Source: a virus
Strand: one strand, 5' to 3'
IMG/VR virus record: IMGVR_UViG_3300018875_000003
Coordinates: 1-64,000 of that record
Length of the DNA stretch: 64,000 nt
The first letter of the stretch is position 1, and each line of letters opens with the position of its first letter. A program made the position numbers and the translations under genes. Positions 20,312-28,836 of this stretch are shown in pieces. The notes below the pieces were generated by a model. It had not been told where the DNA came from. It searched no databases and worked only from the letters and a program-made list of their open reading frames with translations.

Positions 20312-20363
20312 GTATTGTAACGTGTTACATTTTCATTATACTTGCTTTTATCTCACATATAAA
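20312..20363 (-). promoter_or_regulatory. Promoter with TGTAAC-N2-GTTACA palindrome
   Basis: On the minus strand a perfect TATAAT (20340-20335) follows a weak TTTATA 17 bases upstream. The palindrome TGTAACACGTTACA (20316-20329) sits just downstream of it, about 25 bases before the ATG at 20293. It lies in the 54-base gap between two tail genes. Whether the palindrome is an operator or part of a phage promoter is not known. Confidence 0.5.
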
Positions 20364-21109
20364 GGACCATTTACATCTCTGGCCATAAAAGTGTACACCT
20401 CTGTAATCGGCTGCCCTTCGTAGGCTGTTCCGATGCCGACCTTCTGCATGCCGGTTAACTGAACGCCGTTGACAGTCTCGACAGTGATATTGGCTGCTGT
20501 GCGGAAGCCTGCAGCTGTCGTAGCAAACTGCTGCGCCGGATTCATCGCTTCACTGACTGCGCCGTAGTTGACTTTAATATCAAAGCCATACGGATCGGCC
20601 GGGAAGAATGTCGCTCCTCGATTGGTCAGCATGGAATCATCGGTCGATGTTCCCCAGAGCGCAGCTTCGTATTCCTGCGCGATCTGCTCGAAGCTTTCCT
20701 TTCCATACATCGTCAATATCTCATCCAGCTTGTACTTCTTGAAATCCTCTTTCTTAATAACACCTTCTGCTTGTGCTTGGTTGACGGCATAATTGATGGC
20801 TGTCGCATTCTGTAGCACTTGCTGCAGATAGCCTGTGCTTTTGAAGTTGATACTGAATTGCCCTTGCACCATGCGCCGCCCGCGCGCGACCGTATCCATC
20901 GTAAAGGAATGGTAGCCGAAGACCGGCAGCACCTCTTCGGTTAAGGCAAACTGAATGCCTGTTGCTTCCTCGATCCAGATGTCACCGAAGAACAGGTTAA
21001 CATCCGCTCCGGAAAAATAATCCTCATTGAAAATCTGATACTCGACTCGGGTGTCTGGCCGCTTATAAATGTTGCCTTGCGGAGCCGGACGCTTCCTTGA
21101 GTTCAACAT
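20348..21109 (-). CDS. Tail tube-family protein, third paralogue
   Basis: The 253-residue product starts at ATG 21109 behind GAGGGAG, overlapping the end of the preceding gene region. FSGADV, then GIQFAL, a P-x-x-GY step and ARGRRMVQGQFSINF reproduce the SGxDIVAT, GELxxIxxS and RxxRGxRxIxG pattern of the two neighbouring tube proteins, so all three are related. A ~70-residue insertion (about 110-180) of helical, charged sequence sets it apart. It may form a tube-end ring or an adaptor. The last residues end near a promoter for the chaperone genes. The tube-family assignment rests on these shared motifs and the position after the sheath gene. Confidence 0.55.
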   Translation of the reverse strand: MLNSRKRPAPQGNIYKRPDTRVEYQIFNEDYFSGADVNLFFGDIWIEEATGIQFALTEEVLPVFGYHSFTMDTVARGRRMVQGQFSINFKSTGYLQQVLQNATAINYAVNQAQAEGVIKKEDFKKYKLDEILTMYGKESFEQIAQEYEAALWGTSTDDSMLTNRGATFFPADPYGFDIKVNYGAVSEAMNPAQQFATTAAGFRTAANITVETVNGVQLTGMQKVGIGTAYEGQPITEVYTFMARDVNGPLYVR

Positions 21110-21110
21110 G

Positions 21111-21596
21111 TTACTCCCTCACTTTCCGCATTGGATCAATATCCAGAGCATAAAATTCATACACGTTTTCAGTCAGCATACTGTTGATGCTCAGGGACAT
21201 ACCTTCGGTATATGTGGTGATGCCGTAGATCGTCTGCTTACTCTTTGACCCAAACTCGTTCGCCATGGAGATCGTAATGTCGAACATTGGCATCTCGTCC
21301 ATCATCATGTTGTAGCCCATCTTTCTGACTTCTTCCATCGCTTGCAGCACAATGCTCTCATCAAACATCGTGAAGCTCATGACGCCGGTGATTGTGCGCA
21401 TACCGCGCGTGAACCCCTTCATCGATATGCGTCCGAGGGCGCGTACAGGATACTTCTCACGGAAGATAGAAAAAGAAATGCTGGATAGCTCTCCGAATAC
21501 TTGCGGACCCTTTCCGGGTATATTGATTGTGGCAACAATGTCAGAACCAGAATAGCTGGTGAATGTGTGCATATAACCTTCGGTTGCTCTTTTCAT
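21111..21596 (-). CDS. Tail tube-family protein, second paralogue
   Basis: This 161-residue protein starts at ATG 21596 with AAGGAGG upstream. Motifs SGSDIVATIN, FGELSSISFS, GFTRGMRTITG and FDITISMANEFG match those of the 241-residue gene before it. It is the shortest of three related genes and lacks the insertion that the longer one carries before the FNITITGANEYG stretch. The compact length is close to that of a typical contractile-tail tube subunit. Which paralogue builds the tube shaft cannot be told from sequence alone; the terminator-like hairpin between this gene and the one upstream suggests the upstream paralogue is expressed more strongly. Confidence 0.6.
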   Translation of the reverse strand: MKRATEGYMHTFTSYSGSDIVATINIPGKGPQVFGELSSISFSIFREKYPVRALGRISMKGFTRGMRTITGVMSFTMFDESIVLQAMEEVRKMGYNMMMDEMPMFDITISMANEFGSKSKQTIYGITTYTEGMSLSINSMLTENVYEFYALDIDPMRKVRE

Positions 21597-21621
21597 AGGT
21601 GAACCTCCTTTTCTGGTATGT

Positions 21622-21653
21622 AAAAAGGGCAGCCCCTGAATCGGAACTGCCCC
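21622..21653 (-). terminator. Intrinsic terminator (partial) after first tube gene
   Basis: Read on the minus strand, GGGCAG and CTGCCC form a stem followed at once by five T residues (opposite 21622-21626). It lies seven bases past the stop of the 241-residue tube gene and before the next tube gene, so it probably reduces read-through and sets relative expression. Confidence 0.6.
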
Positions 21654-21659
21654 TGTACG

Positions 21660-22385
21660 TTACAGTACGGTTTTGAACAAGTCGCCTACAGTGGAGATCA
21701 TGCTGTCGGAGCCTTCGTTACGCAGGTTGTCTTTTGGACGAACACCTTTCAGCTTACGAGCAACGAACGTGTATGCCTTCGCTGTGATGACATCATCCAC
21801 GGAGAAACCGGAACCTTCATTGAGGATCTGGATACCGTAGATTTCCATACCCATGCGCTGGCCATATTCGTTCGCACCAGTGATGGTGATGTTGAACGGC
21901 ATCAATTGGTCAGCATATTCAGGAGTGTAGAAGCCTGTCAGATTCGCGTCATCGAACGTGTTGTTCGCGCCGGTCTTCGCATAACCCAGTCGGGTCATCT
22001 GATCATCCCAGGCACTGATGCCGTAGCCGCGCTCTGTGTTTTTCAGACCGAAGATCAGGTCGTCATCCATGTTTGCTTTGTATTGCTGAAAGGTCTGCAT
22101 TGCCGGCGCGCCGGAATACGTCTTCTCCATTTCGGAGATCAGAGCGTCGCGGTCGAATTGAGTGAATACGAGCGAGCCGCTGATACCACGTTTACCACGG
22201 GAGAACGAACGAGCGTCCGGAGAACCCATAGTGTAGATCGGAGCCACTTCACGAGTGACAGAATAGGTGATTGCTTGGAGTTCACCGATCAGTCGTCCGT
22301 TGAACGTAGCAACGATGTCTGCGCCGGAGAAGGAACTGAACGAGCGGGTGTAGTTCTCCATGCTTGTACCTGCATTGATAGACAT
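21660..22385 (-). CDS. Tail tube protein (first of three paralogues)
   Basis: The 241-residue protein starts at ATG 22385, behind GGAGTG. It is encoded immediately after the tail sheath, the usual place of the tube gene. Motifs SGADIVATFN, IGELQAITYS, SFSRGKRGISG and FNITITGANEYGQ recur in the next two genes. A segment at about 95-150 (FGLKNTERGYG and onward) is an insertion relative to the 161-residue paralogue. It has a variant palindrome with an extended -10 sequence upstream and a terminator downstream, consistent with separate, strong expression. A hairpin (22410-22431) lies in its leader. Confidence 0.65.
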   Translation of the reverse strand: MSINAGTSMENYTRSFSSFSGADIVATFNGRLIGELQAITYSVTREVAPIYTMGSPDARSFSRGKRGISGSLVFTQFDRDALISEMEKTYSGAPAMQTFQQYKANMDDDLIFGLKNTERGYGISAWDDQMTRLGYAKTGANNTFDDANLTGFYTPEYADQLMPFNITITGANEYGQRMGMEIYGIQILNEGSGFSVDDVITAKAYTFVARKLKGVRPKDNLRNEGSDSMISTVGDLFKTVL

Positions 22386-22409
22386 TGATGTTTCACTCCT
22401 TTATTTATA

Positions 22410-22431
22410 CCCGGAGGATTTCTCCCCCGGG
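22410..22431 (-). other. Leader hairpin between sheath and tube genes
   Basis: On the minus strand CCCGGGGGA and TCCTCCGGG pair (one G-U) around a GAAA tetraloop. No T run follows, so it is probably an RNA-stability or processing hairpin in the leader of the tube gene rather than a terminator. Confidence 0.4.
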
Positions 22432-22447
22432 ATGTTTATGAGTTCGG

Positions 22448-22470
22448 TTTAACGCGTTATACCATACTCT
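22448..22470 (-). promoter_or_regulatory. Extended -10 promoter-like site with variant palindrome after the sheath gene
   Basis: The minus strand reads GAGTATGGTATAACGCGTTA: TG-N-TATAAC resembles an extended -10, and TATAACGCGTTAAA (22461-22448) is a variant of the recurring palindrome. Nearly the same sequence follows the major capsid gene (38650-38672). In both cases it begins about ten bases after the TAA stop and precedes another structural gene. No good -35 was found. Confidence 0.4.
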
Positions 22471-22473
22471 GGA

Positions 22474-25245
22474 TTAGGAAGCTTTCAATACCACGGAAGC
22501 ATTGAACTTCTTCATCTCGTATTGTGGTACAAGCTCCAGTGTGACGAACGCGTTGCCCAGAACTTGGTCTGCCGCGCTGGAGAAGATCGTGAAGTTGAAG
22601 CGTTGGAGAACGCCTTTTTCCTTCAGAGCATCGAGACCAGCTTGGATTTCGGCGGACAGTGCGTTGCGCTGCGCCAGACCGTTCGGCAATCCAATGAATG
22701 GGTCAGCTTTCTTACGAACCAGCTGTACAGCGGTGTGAGTGATGCGCAGTGTAGACAGACGACCGTAGTCGGAGTTTACGCGGGCAGCAGTTACGCCGTC
22801 TTTTACTGTGATGGCACGAGTGGAGCCGGTTGTCGAGAATGCCTTCGTATCGAATGTCACGTAGCGACCGCCAATCAGTTGATTGTGCTGTGCTTCGGAC
22901 AGACGGTAGCGCAGGCCGTAAACGGATGTCAGCTGTTTGTTGGTAGTCGCCACTTCTGGGTTCAGTGTAGTGATCAGTGCGCCATACACGATTGCGCCAG
23001 GAGCTACGTAGTTACCGATCTTGTCGCTGGTGAGTCCAACTTCAGGTCCGAACACGACGCTTACATATCGACCAACGTCGATTGGCATGCCGCCATCGCT
23101 CAAGACATACTCATGTGTCGCTTCGTTGTACATGCTGTGAATGTTCACATAGTCCAGACGAATACCGGCACTTTCGTAAATCTTTTTCTTCTCGTCGCTG
23201 ATGTTGACTTCAACGCCTGTTGCGATGTCCACGTATTCCTGAACGCCCAGCAGTGTGGATTCCAGAGAAGGCGCCATGGCGATAACACCGATGGTCTCCC
23301 ATGTCTTCGCAGTAACAACAGCGCAGTGCTGAGCCAACTGTGTAGCGAAGTTTTTCTGAGGAACCAGAGGATCGATGATGGTGTTTGCGTAAGCATCAAC
23401 CAGAACGATCACGTCAACCGCGTAGTTTTCCAAGCGGCTGTAGATACCTTGAGTCAGCATCTTGGTGTTACCGAACTCGTCCACTTCATAAGTGCCGCCC
23501 AGTTTGTCGTACAGTTTAGACATGTCTTCCTGGTTCGAAGGATCGAACAGGCCGTTGTGTCCAAGCCATGGGTAGCGCTCAGCGGAATCGATTGGCTGCG
23601 TTGGGTCTTCTTTCAGAACGCCAGGGCTTTCTTCACCCAGATATACTGGATCTGTAGCCAGCAAGCCTTGAACTCTCACGCTGCCGAACTCGTTCGGGCA
23701 GAACAGCGTAACAACGTTGTTGTTCGGGTCAGTGTTCACGTATTGAACCAGTTGGCGCAACGTTCTTACAGCTGTCAGCGATTTGGTTTTGTACGTCAGG
23801 GCGTTATCCTGGGAAGTCAGCTTCTTCTCATCCGGCTTGTGGAACATGATGATTTTTTCTACGCCAGTTGGGTCTGTCGGATCAACCTTGATCTCTACGC
23901 GAACGCCGCGGATCGAGCCAGTGTCGAACTGGTCAGCCAGACTACCGTAAACCTCACCATCGTATTTGCCGTACACGGTCAGCTGCGGGTCAGATGCTGT
24001 GTTGCTGGAAGTTTTGTAACCAGCATACAGTTGCACGCCTACAGGCACAGAGCCAGCAAAGATCGTTACCTGTTTTTGAGAAAGCTGCAGGCCGTATCCT
24101 GTTGGATCAACAACAACTTTGTTTTGTCCATCCATGTAGAACACGGAGAACTGGTCGCTCATTGGAGCGTAGTTCAGATCGTAGATCGTATCCTGACCTG
24201 GAACTGTCATTGTTGTTTCAGCTTTGTTTGCGAAGGAAGTGTACCAAGCATATTCCACAGTAACCGTAACGTTACCGGTGATGTCTGGGTAGGTGCCTTT
24301 CGCTACTTCAGCATCATAGGCTGCTGTGAAGAAGATGCCGCCTTCTTTGTAGTCAGCTGCTGTAATAGGGTCTGTCAGCGGCTTGGCTGCGTTGAATCCT
24401 TTACCTACACGGTAGATCAGCTCACCTGTTGGTGTGGTCGAGGAGATGGTAGCGACTGTGCCAGTTCCATTGTCTTTAACAACAACGATTGGTACGTGTC
24501 CGCTCTCCAGTCGATCCGACCAGTTTTTACGTGCAGAATAGAAGTAGTGGTTTTGCTGAACGTCACGAGTCAGTGTGTAATCAGGGTCTGTGTAATCCGG
24601 AGCACCTTGTGCATCCGTCTTTGGAACCATGGTGTACACGTAGTTCTCGTAATCGAAGGACATTTTCACAGTGTTGCCTGGGCGCATTTTGTCAGCGTAG
24701 AAGTACGCTTTCTCCTGTCCGGCCACACTTGCATCCACGTTGCGAACCGCGCCTGCGATAGCTTTGGATACGCCTGTGTTTTTGTCGATCTCGTTTACAG
24801 CGACTTCGCCAACGAAGCGTCCGCCAGCTGGTACGTTCAGGTCTGCTGCGAATGCAGTGTTTCCTTTTGCGTAGTCCAGGAACTGCTCGGTTGCACGAGC
24901 CAGGTCTTTGGCTTTCAGGATCGTCATTGCGGATTTGCCATCCACGCGGATCAGGCGGATATCGTCATTGCCAGCCAGAATCGATTCGTACATGCCGCGC
25001 ACCAGAGACGAACCATTTGGTTCTTTCGTAGTACGGCTAATCATGCCACCGAACAATTTATCGACTGCTTTGATACCCAGCTCACGAACGGATACTGGCT
25101 CACCAGTTGGGCCGTCCACCGCACTACCGATAATCAGCTTGGACTGTGTAGTCGCAGTTTGTTGAGAATTACTGGAGAACAGATTGCCATCTTCATAGGT
25201 GACTTTTACCCCAGGCAGATTCTCGTACTTGTCAGTAGTTGCCAT
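22474..25245 (-). CDS. Tail sheath protein
   Basis: This 923-residue protein starts at ATG 25245 with AAGGAGG 11 bases upstream. The N-terminal part (ENLPGVKVTY, KLIIGSAVDGPTGEPV, YESILAGNDDIRLIRV) and the C-terminal domain (TVKDGVTAARV near 800, YGRLSTLRIT, QRFNFTIF, LELVPQYEM at the end) match the build of contractile sheath proteins; the central ~400 residues are extra beta-rich domains facing outward. It is long for the family (often 450-700). A shorter sheath-like protein is encoded two genes upstream. It forms the contracting outer tube that drives tail penetration. The plus strand is open for 1004 codons opposite this gene, which I take as a codon-bias artefact. Confidence 0.88.
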   Translation of the reverse strand: MATTDKYENLPGVKVTYEDGNLFSSNSQQTATTQSKLIIGSAVDGPTGEPVSVRELGIKAVDKLFGGMISRTTKEPNGSSLVRGMYESILAGNDDIRLIRVDGKSAMTILKAKDLARATEQFLDYAKGNTAFAADLNVPAGGRFVGEVAVNEIDKNTGVSKAIAGAVRNVDASVAGQEKAYFYADKMRPGNTVKMSFDYENYVYTMVPKTDAQGAPDYTDPDYTLTRDVQQNHYFYSARKNWSDRLESGHVPIVVVKDNGTGTVATISSTTPTGELIYRVGKGFNAAKPLTDPITAADYKEGGIFFTAAYDAEVAKGTYPDITGNVTVTVEYAWYTSFANKAETTMTVPGQDTIYDLNYAPMSDQFSVFYMDGQNKVVVDPTGYGLQLSQKQVTIFAGSVPVGVQLYAGYKTSSNTASDPQLTVYGKYDGEVYGSLADQFDTGSIRGVRVEIKVDPTDPTGVEKIIMFHKPDEKKLTSQDNALTYKTKSLTAVRTLRQLVQYVNTDPNNNVVTLFCPNEFGSVRVQGLLATDPVYLGEESPGVLKEDPTQPIDSAERYPWLGHNGLFDPSNQEDMSKLYDKLGGTYEVDEFGNTKMLTQGIYSRLENYAVDVIVLVDAYANTIIDPLVPQKNFATQLAQHCAVVTAKTWETIGVIAMAPSLESTLLGVQEYVDIATGVEVNISDEKKKIYESAGIRLDYVNIHSMYNEATHEYVLSDGGMPIDVGRYVSVVFGPEVGLTSDKIGNYVAPGAIVYGALITTLNPEVATTNKQLTSVYGLRYRLSEAQHNQLIGGRYVTFDTKAFSTTGSTRAITVKDGVTAARVNSDYGRLSTLRITHTAVQLVRKKADPFIGLPNGLAQRNALSAEIQAGLDALKEKGVLQRFNFTIFSSAADQVLGNAFVTLELVPQYEMKKFNASVVLKAS

Positions 25246-25248
25246 TGT

Positions 25249-25887
25249 TTATTCATCCTCCTTAAAAGGTTGCTCACTTGTTTTTTGCGAATCGAGGTCT
25301 TTGGCTTGAACTGCGATTTGCTCAATGCGTCCTGGGAATCTCGGAGTGATTTTCTCAAAGCGCATCATATATTGGATCGGACGGGCCGGGACATTTATCC
25401 GTTGGTCCGAGATCACCACATCTTCCAGCTGGTCGAGGAACATCAGCTCATGCACGCCGTTCTGCTTGAAGTGGCCGGTATAGGAGAAGATAAAATCCTC
25501 CAGCTCCGCAGCCAGCTCGTCCGCTTCTTCGGCTGATCTCCCGTGCACAAGGAATTGAATCGTAAACCTGAACATCTGCCCCCATAACTCCACGATTTCT
25601 CCGGGAATGTAGGGATGATAGATTTGCGTTCGCAGCCTTGGCTTACGATCACCGAAGTCTGGATCAATCTCTCGATAGATCAGACGAAACGTGATTAAAG
25701 GGAGATCTGCTTCGTCTTTGAGCGGCTGGTGTCTTTTGATCGACCCTTTCTTTCCGGCCAGCTTCCATAGGCGATTCATTTCATCAATGAAACCCAGGAA
25801 GGACATCGGCTTATCCGCCCGCAGGCGGTTGTCCAGATAAGGGTCTTTCGTTGGATCATATCCTTCTGGATACGGGAATTTCGCCAT
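25249..25887 (-). CDS. Probable tail terminator or tail-completion protein
   Basis: The 212-residue product starts at ATG 25887, overlapping the stop of the previous gene as TAATG. It begins YPEGYDPTKDPYLDNRL and contains IYHPYIPGEIVELWGQMFRFTIQFLV at ~95-120, followed by a helix rich in Ala/Glu (SAEEADELAAELEDFIF) and a short MRFEKI strand. The mix of a beta core and one amphipathic helix, together with a place just before the sheath gene and after connector genes, suggests a terminator or completion protein that caps the tail. No family motif is decisive. The C-terminal ~20 residues are charged and probably disordered. Confidence 0.4.
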   Translation of the reverse strand: MAKFPYPEGYDPTKDPYLDNRLRADKPMSFLGFIDEMNRLWKLAGKKGSIKRHQPLKDEADLPLITFRLIYREIDPDFGDRKPRLRTQIYHPYIPGEIVELWGQMFRFTIQFLVHGRSAEEADELAAELEDFIFSYTGHFKQNGVHELMFLDQLEDVVISDQRINVPARPIQYMMRFEKITPRFPGRIEQIAVQAKDLDSQKTSEQPFKEDE

Positions 25888-26927
25888 TACTTTCTCACCC
25901 TCACTTGTGAAGTCTGTTTCATCGCATACACCGAAAACACTGGCACAATCTCAATCTCAATATCGATTTTTCCTCGAAGCATATCCGGCGTTAGTCCATA
26001 GTCGTAACGTCGTACACGCTGAGCATCGACGTAGCTTTCCAGAATCGATTCCACGATCGCTTCTGCTTCGGATAGGATGTATTCCATCCCAAGCCGGCCT
26101 ACATAAACCTGCAGGCGATCCGCGAGTTCTTGGATAAGAAACTGGGCAATACGGAGATTGGAGATATGCTTGCTTGCGCTATCGGGCGTTGCAACAGCAC
26201 AGCTGGATGAGGTGCAGACGACGCCTTTTTTCAGGCTGTCCTTGAAGCAGACGATCCCAGCAGCCCGAAGCTCCAGGATGTCTTCTTTGGAAAGCTCCTT
26301 GTTTAACTTGACCAGCAGGGTCTTATTAACAGGGCTTATTTCTGGATTCAATGAAGCAACGAGTCCGGCGTATACGGCTGCCGCAGAATGGTCTTTGACC
26401 TGATTCAGCACGACAGACATGTATTTTCCCAGCTCCTCTTCTCCGTCCTCAGTGATTTGAGTCAGGTTAGCGATCGCAGGGTAGATTGCACGGATGCCTT
26501 CCATGGAATCCAGGTCTTTCAGATCAAAGAACCCGTGTATAAGCTGTCCTTCATACTCTTTATCCTGGGCGAACTTTATGAACAGCTCGATGGCCTCCGG
26601 ATGAGTGTTAAAGAAAACATCGTCGATATAGATCAGATCGAAGGGGAATTTGATCAGCGCACTAAACGCTGTTTGTAACGCGTTACGTTCTACCCTCATA
26701 AGATAGGCGCCTACGTTCCCTCCGACCGATAAATCTTTGAATCGCTCAATTAAAGGTCCTTCTCCGAAGATAGCCTGCGCCAGGCTGATACTCGTGACTG
26801 CCACGGGATCGTACATAGCGCCTGCTGTGGACTCCCCGAGGATGATAATCCTTTTGCCCATTGTTAGCGTTGTGCTGAAATAGGCGTGGGGTAGTCGTGA
26901 ATAATCAATACTTGGTGAGGGCTGCAT
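25887..26927 (-). CDS. Short sheath-like protein
   Basis: The start chosen is ATG 26927, nine bases after GGAGG; the frame is open further upstream to 26996 but that part overlaps the preceding gene and lacks a site. The 346-residue product carries sheath-like features: GKRIIILGESTAGAMYDPVAV near the start, AAAVYAGLVASLNPEISPVNKTL at ~190-210, an AAGIVCFKD step, and a C-terminal region (SNLRIAQFLIQELADRLQ, then IEIVPVFSVYAM) like the conserved sheath domain. It lacks the long outer insertions of the 923-residue sheath. It may be a neck or baseplate-proximal ring to which the sheath attaches. A palindrome-like TGTAACGCGTTACG falls inside the coding region at 26674-26687. Confidence 0.55.
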   Translation of the reverse strand: MQPSPSIDYSRLPHAYFSTTLTMGKRIIILGESTAGAMYDPVAVTSISLAQAIFGEGPLIERFKDLSVGGNVGAYLMRVERNALQTAFSALIKFPFDLIYIDDVFFNTHPEAIELFIKFAQDKEYEGQLIHGFFDLKDLDSMEGIRAIYPAIANLTQITEDGEEELGKYMSVVLNQVKDHSAAAVYAGLVASLNPEISPVNKTLLVKLNKELSKEDILELRAAGIVCFKDSLKKGVVCTSSSCAVATPDSASKHISNLRIAQFLIQELADRLQVYVGRLGMEYILSEAEAIVESILESYVDAQRVRRYDYGLTPDMLRGKIDIEIEIVPVFSVYAMKQTSQVRVRK

Positions 26928-27390
26928 CGTCTCCCGCCTCCCCCATTTCATATTTAACATAGACGGTCCAGAACTCGACTCTACCGCCAAGCCCATAAAG
27001 CGGATTCGCTACACTGATCATATGCTTTTGCATAATGCGAGCCGGGATGTTTTTCTCCCAGACCACTTCGAGGATCAGGTCGTTTTCCTTTGGACTCACA
27101 TCATATTCGAAGTAGTACACATACTGCTTCGGAACGACGTTACCAAAGGTCGCGCTCATGTTGTTGTTTGGAAGCGACTCTGGAACGGCGCTAATCTTCC
27201 TGCGTGTTCTTGCTTTTTGCAAGGTAACAACATAGGAGGTGCCGAAGCACTTCGGGCAGTCGCTTGTTGCTTCCCCACTTCTTTCGGAGTAGCAGGTGCA
27301 TCGGAATCGTGTATCGCGGCGAACATAGACGATATCGTGCGCATACTGGTCGAATAGCTTCGACAGGTCTGCTCTCAGGTCTCTACTCAT
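26905..27390 (-). CDS. Zinc-site head-tail connector or completion protein
   Basis: The 161-residue product has four cysteines in the order C31-x-C33, then C45-P-x-C48 (CTC and CPKCFG), followed by a beta-rich C-terminal half (VYYFEYDVSPKEND, VEFWTVYVKYEM). Short proteins with this CxC / CPxCxG cluster occur in head-tail joining regions of phages of Gram-positive hosts. The gene overlaps the next one by 23 bases and abuts the previous one. The role as connector or completion protein is inferred from neighbours (between surface proteins and sheath); the zinc binding is inferred from the cysteine spacing. Confidence 0.45.
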   Translation of the reverse strand: MSRDLRADLSKLFDQYAHDIVYVRRDTRFRCTCYSERSGEATSDCPKCFGTSYVVTLQKARTRRKISAVPESLPNNNMSATFGNVVPKQYVYYFEYDVSPKENDLILEVVWEKNIPARIMQKHMISVANPLYGLGGRVEFWTVYVKYEMGEAGDDAALTKY

Positions 27391-28202
27391 TAGGAAAGAC
27401 TCCGATCTTCTGGCGTCGTGCCGTTATTCACTCTCATCGATGCGCTGACTGGGGTCGCAAAGCCGCGTTTATTCTGACCCATCATGGAATCCAGCCAGAA
27501 TTTATGCTGACCAGACAAGGCGTCGAGCGCACTGCTGATTAGCTTGGCTGGGGCTGTCGCACTGGACGAGCCGCCCGTGGTGGAGGATGATCCGCCTGGT
27601 GTGATGTGTAAATCACCCAGTTGAACTTCATCGCCGCCATTCACGCTGATTGCTTCAGTCGGATTACCGATATTTTGCTGCTCCATCACGCTGACAAGCA
27701 GGGAAGATAGCAAGCTTTTGGCAGCCTCATATACTACGAACTTTTGGGTTGGATAGTAAGAGGTGTCCCGTTCCACCAGCAGCTTAAAACGGCTGTTGTT
27801 GGCATCGATAACATAGTTCTGCAATTGATGTGCCTTTTGCCCGGCATCGCGCAGGGCGACGTACAGCTCATAGACCGAGAAATACGTGATTAGCTGTCGC
27901 AATAGGGGCCGAAGCTCGACTGGCTTGGCGTACAGGGGGCTGAACTCTGAACTCAGTGTTGATACGCTGGTTGCTTCCATCGTGCTGCCTGCTGTGCTTT
28001 CAACGCCGTCCACGACTACAGTGTAATTGTGATTCAACATGATCTGCTCTTTAGGCTTCACGATCAGCTTGCGAACCGGCTGTCCCTTTTCCTGGGCTTC
28101 TTCAATCGGCATTTCCGTTCCATCGTCCAGGAGCACGAATAAATCGGCTTCCATCCCGAACATACTGGGCGGAATATAGTCTTTATATCCAATGTCCATC
28201 AT
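27390..28202 (-). CDS. Structural protein of unknown function (270 aa)
   Basis: The start overlaps the previous stop as ATGA. Residues 1-90 are beta-rich (ADLFVLLDDGTEMP, VRKLIVKPKEQIML, NYTVVVDGVES), ~95-195 are helical (LRPLLRQLITYFSVYELYVALRDAG), and ~200-220 form a Gly/Ser/Thr linker (GGSSSTTGGSSS). The C-terminus is helical with SGQHKFWLDSMMG. I do not recognise a family. It is encoded in the block between the capsid surface genes and the connectors, so it is probably a virion component. Confidence 0.6.
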   Translation of the reverse strand: MMDIGYKDYIPPSMFGMEADLFVLLDDGTEMPIEEAQEKGQPVRKLIVKPKEQIMLNHNYTVVVDGVESTAGSTMEATSVSTLSSEFSPLYAKPVELRPLLRQLITYFSVYELYVALRDAGQKAHQLQNYVIDANNSRFKLLVERDTSYYPTQKFVVYEAAKSLLSSLLVSVMEQQNIGNPTEAISVNGGDEVQLGDLHITPGGSSSTTGGSSSATAPAKLISSALDALSGQHKFWLDSMMGQNKRGFATPVSASMRVNNGTTPEDRSLS

Positions 28203-28777
28203 TTCACCACCTTTTCTAAAGTTCGCAGCAGCGTTCCGTTCGGATGAATAAACTCGAACTGGTAGGTGCCGGGATACAAGGATGTAGTCCAGTGTCCCTG
28301 AGCATCGGTCGTTGCTGTGCTGATCAGACTCGTTTTATCCTGATTCCATATGCGGACAGTCGCTGATTGGACAGGCCCGCCTGCTATGACCACCGTTGTA
28401 GGCAGCCCTGCTGGAGTCAAAATAGAAAGGTCAGATACCGCTACTTTCTGAATAGGTGTAGATGGCGATGTAATACTGGAACCGATGACCGTAAACCGCT
28501 CATGGGTCGCATATGATTCGCCGTCGATGGTGGCTTCGTAAGTGATTACATAGTGTCCGGGAGCGAAGCTCTCAGGCACAGTAAAACTCTTCATATAGAG
28601 ACCATTTTTTGCTTCTTCAAGTGTAGCACGGGCTACTTCGATAAGACCATTTTGACCATATTGCTCAAGCAAAGCGGTGGGGCTGAAATCAGCGGAGATA
28701 GGCATGCTTTCTTCATCATAGGTCAATAATTCTAAGATAATCTCTTGGTTTTTCGCATATTCTCCAATGTGCTTCAT
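28199..28777 (-). CDS. Beta-sandwich surface protein (192 aa)
   Basis: The gene starts at ATG 28777 behind AAGGAAGGTG and overlaps the next start by four bases. The sequence has two beta domains: residues ~10-100 (IILELLTYDEESMP, PGHYVITYEATIDG) and ~105-192. The second ends TTDAQGHWTTSLYPGTYQFEF, which resembles the carboxypeptidase-regulatory / Ig-like fold (T-D-x-x-G-x-W/F, then PGTY). Such domains occur on phage surfaces and bind cell-surface sugars weakly. Location among the fibre-like genes agrees. The exact role is unknown. Confidence 0.5.
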   Translation of the reverse strand: MKHIGEYAKNQEIILELLTYDEESMPISADFSPTALLEQYGQNGLIEVARATLEEAKNGLYMKSFTVPESFAPGHYVITYEATIDGESYATHERFTVIGSSITSPSTPIQKVAVSDLSILTPAGLPTTVVIAGGPVQSATVRIWNQDKTSLISTATTDAQGHWTTSLYPGTYQFEFIHPNGTLLRTLEKVVK

Positions 28778-28810
28778 TACGGCACCTTCCTTTGCTGATT
28801 TTTATGTAGT

Positions 28811-28834
28811 TCCCCTCATAATGAGGGGAGTTTT
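28811..28834. other. Perfect 8-bp hairpin in 59-base gap
   Basis: CCCCTCAT (28812-28819) and ATGAGGGG (28821-28828) form a perfect stem. A TTTT run follows on the plus strand (28831-28834) but not on the minus strand, along which the flanking genes run. It may block antisense transcription or protect the end of the upstream mRNA. Confidence 0.35.
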
Positions 28835-28836
28835 CG

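Noticed and set aside
22522-25536. 1004-codon open frame on the plus strand opposite the sheath
   Set aside because: The opposite sheath gene is well supported; the frame is open because codons TTA, CTA and TCA are rare there. Cys/Val/His-rich, no RBS.
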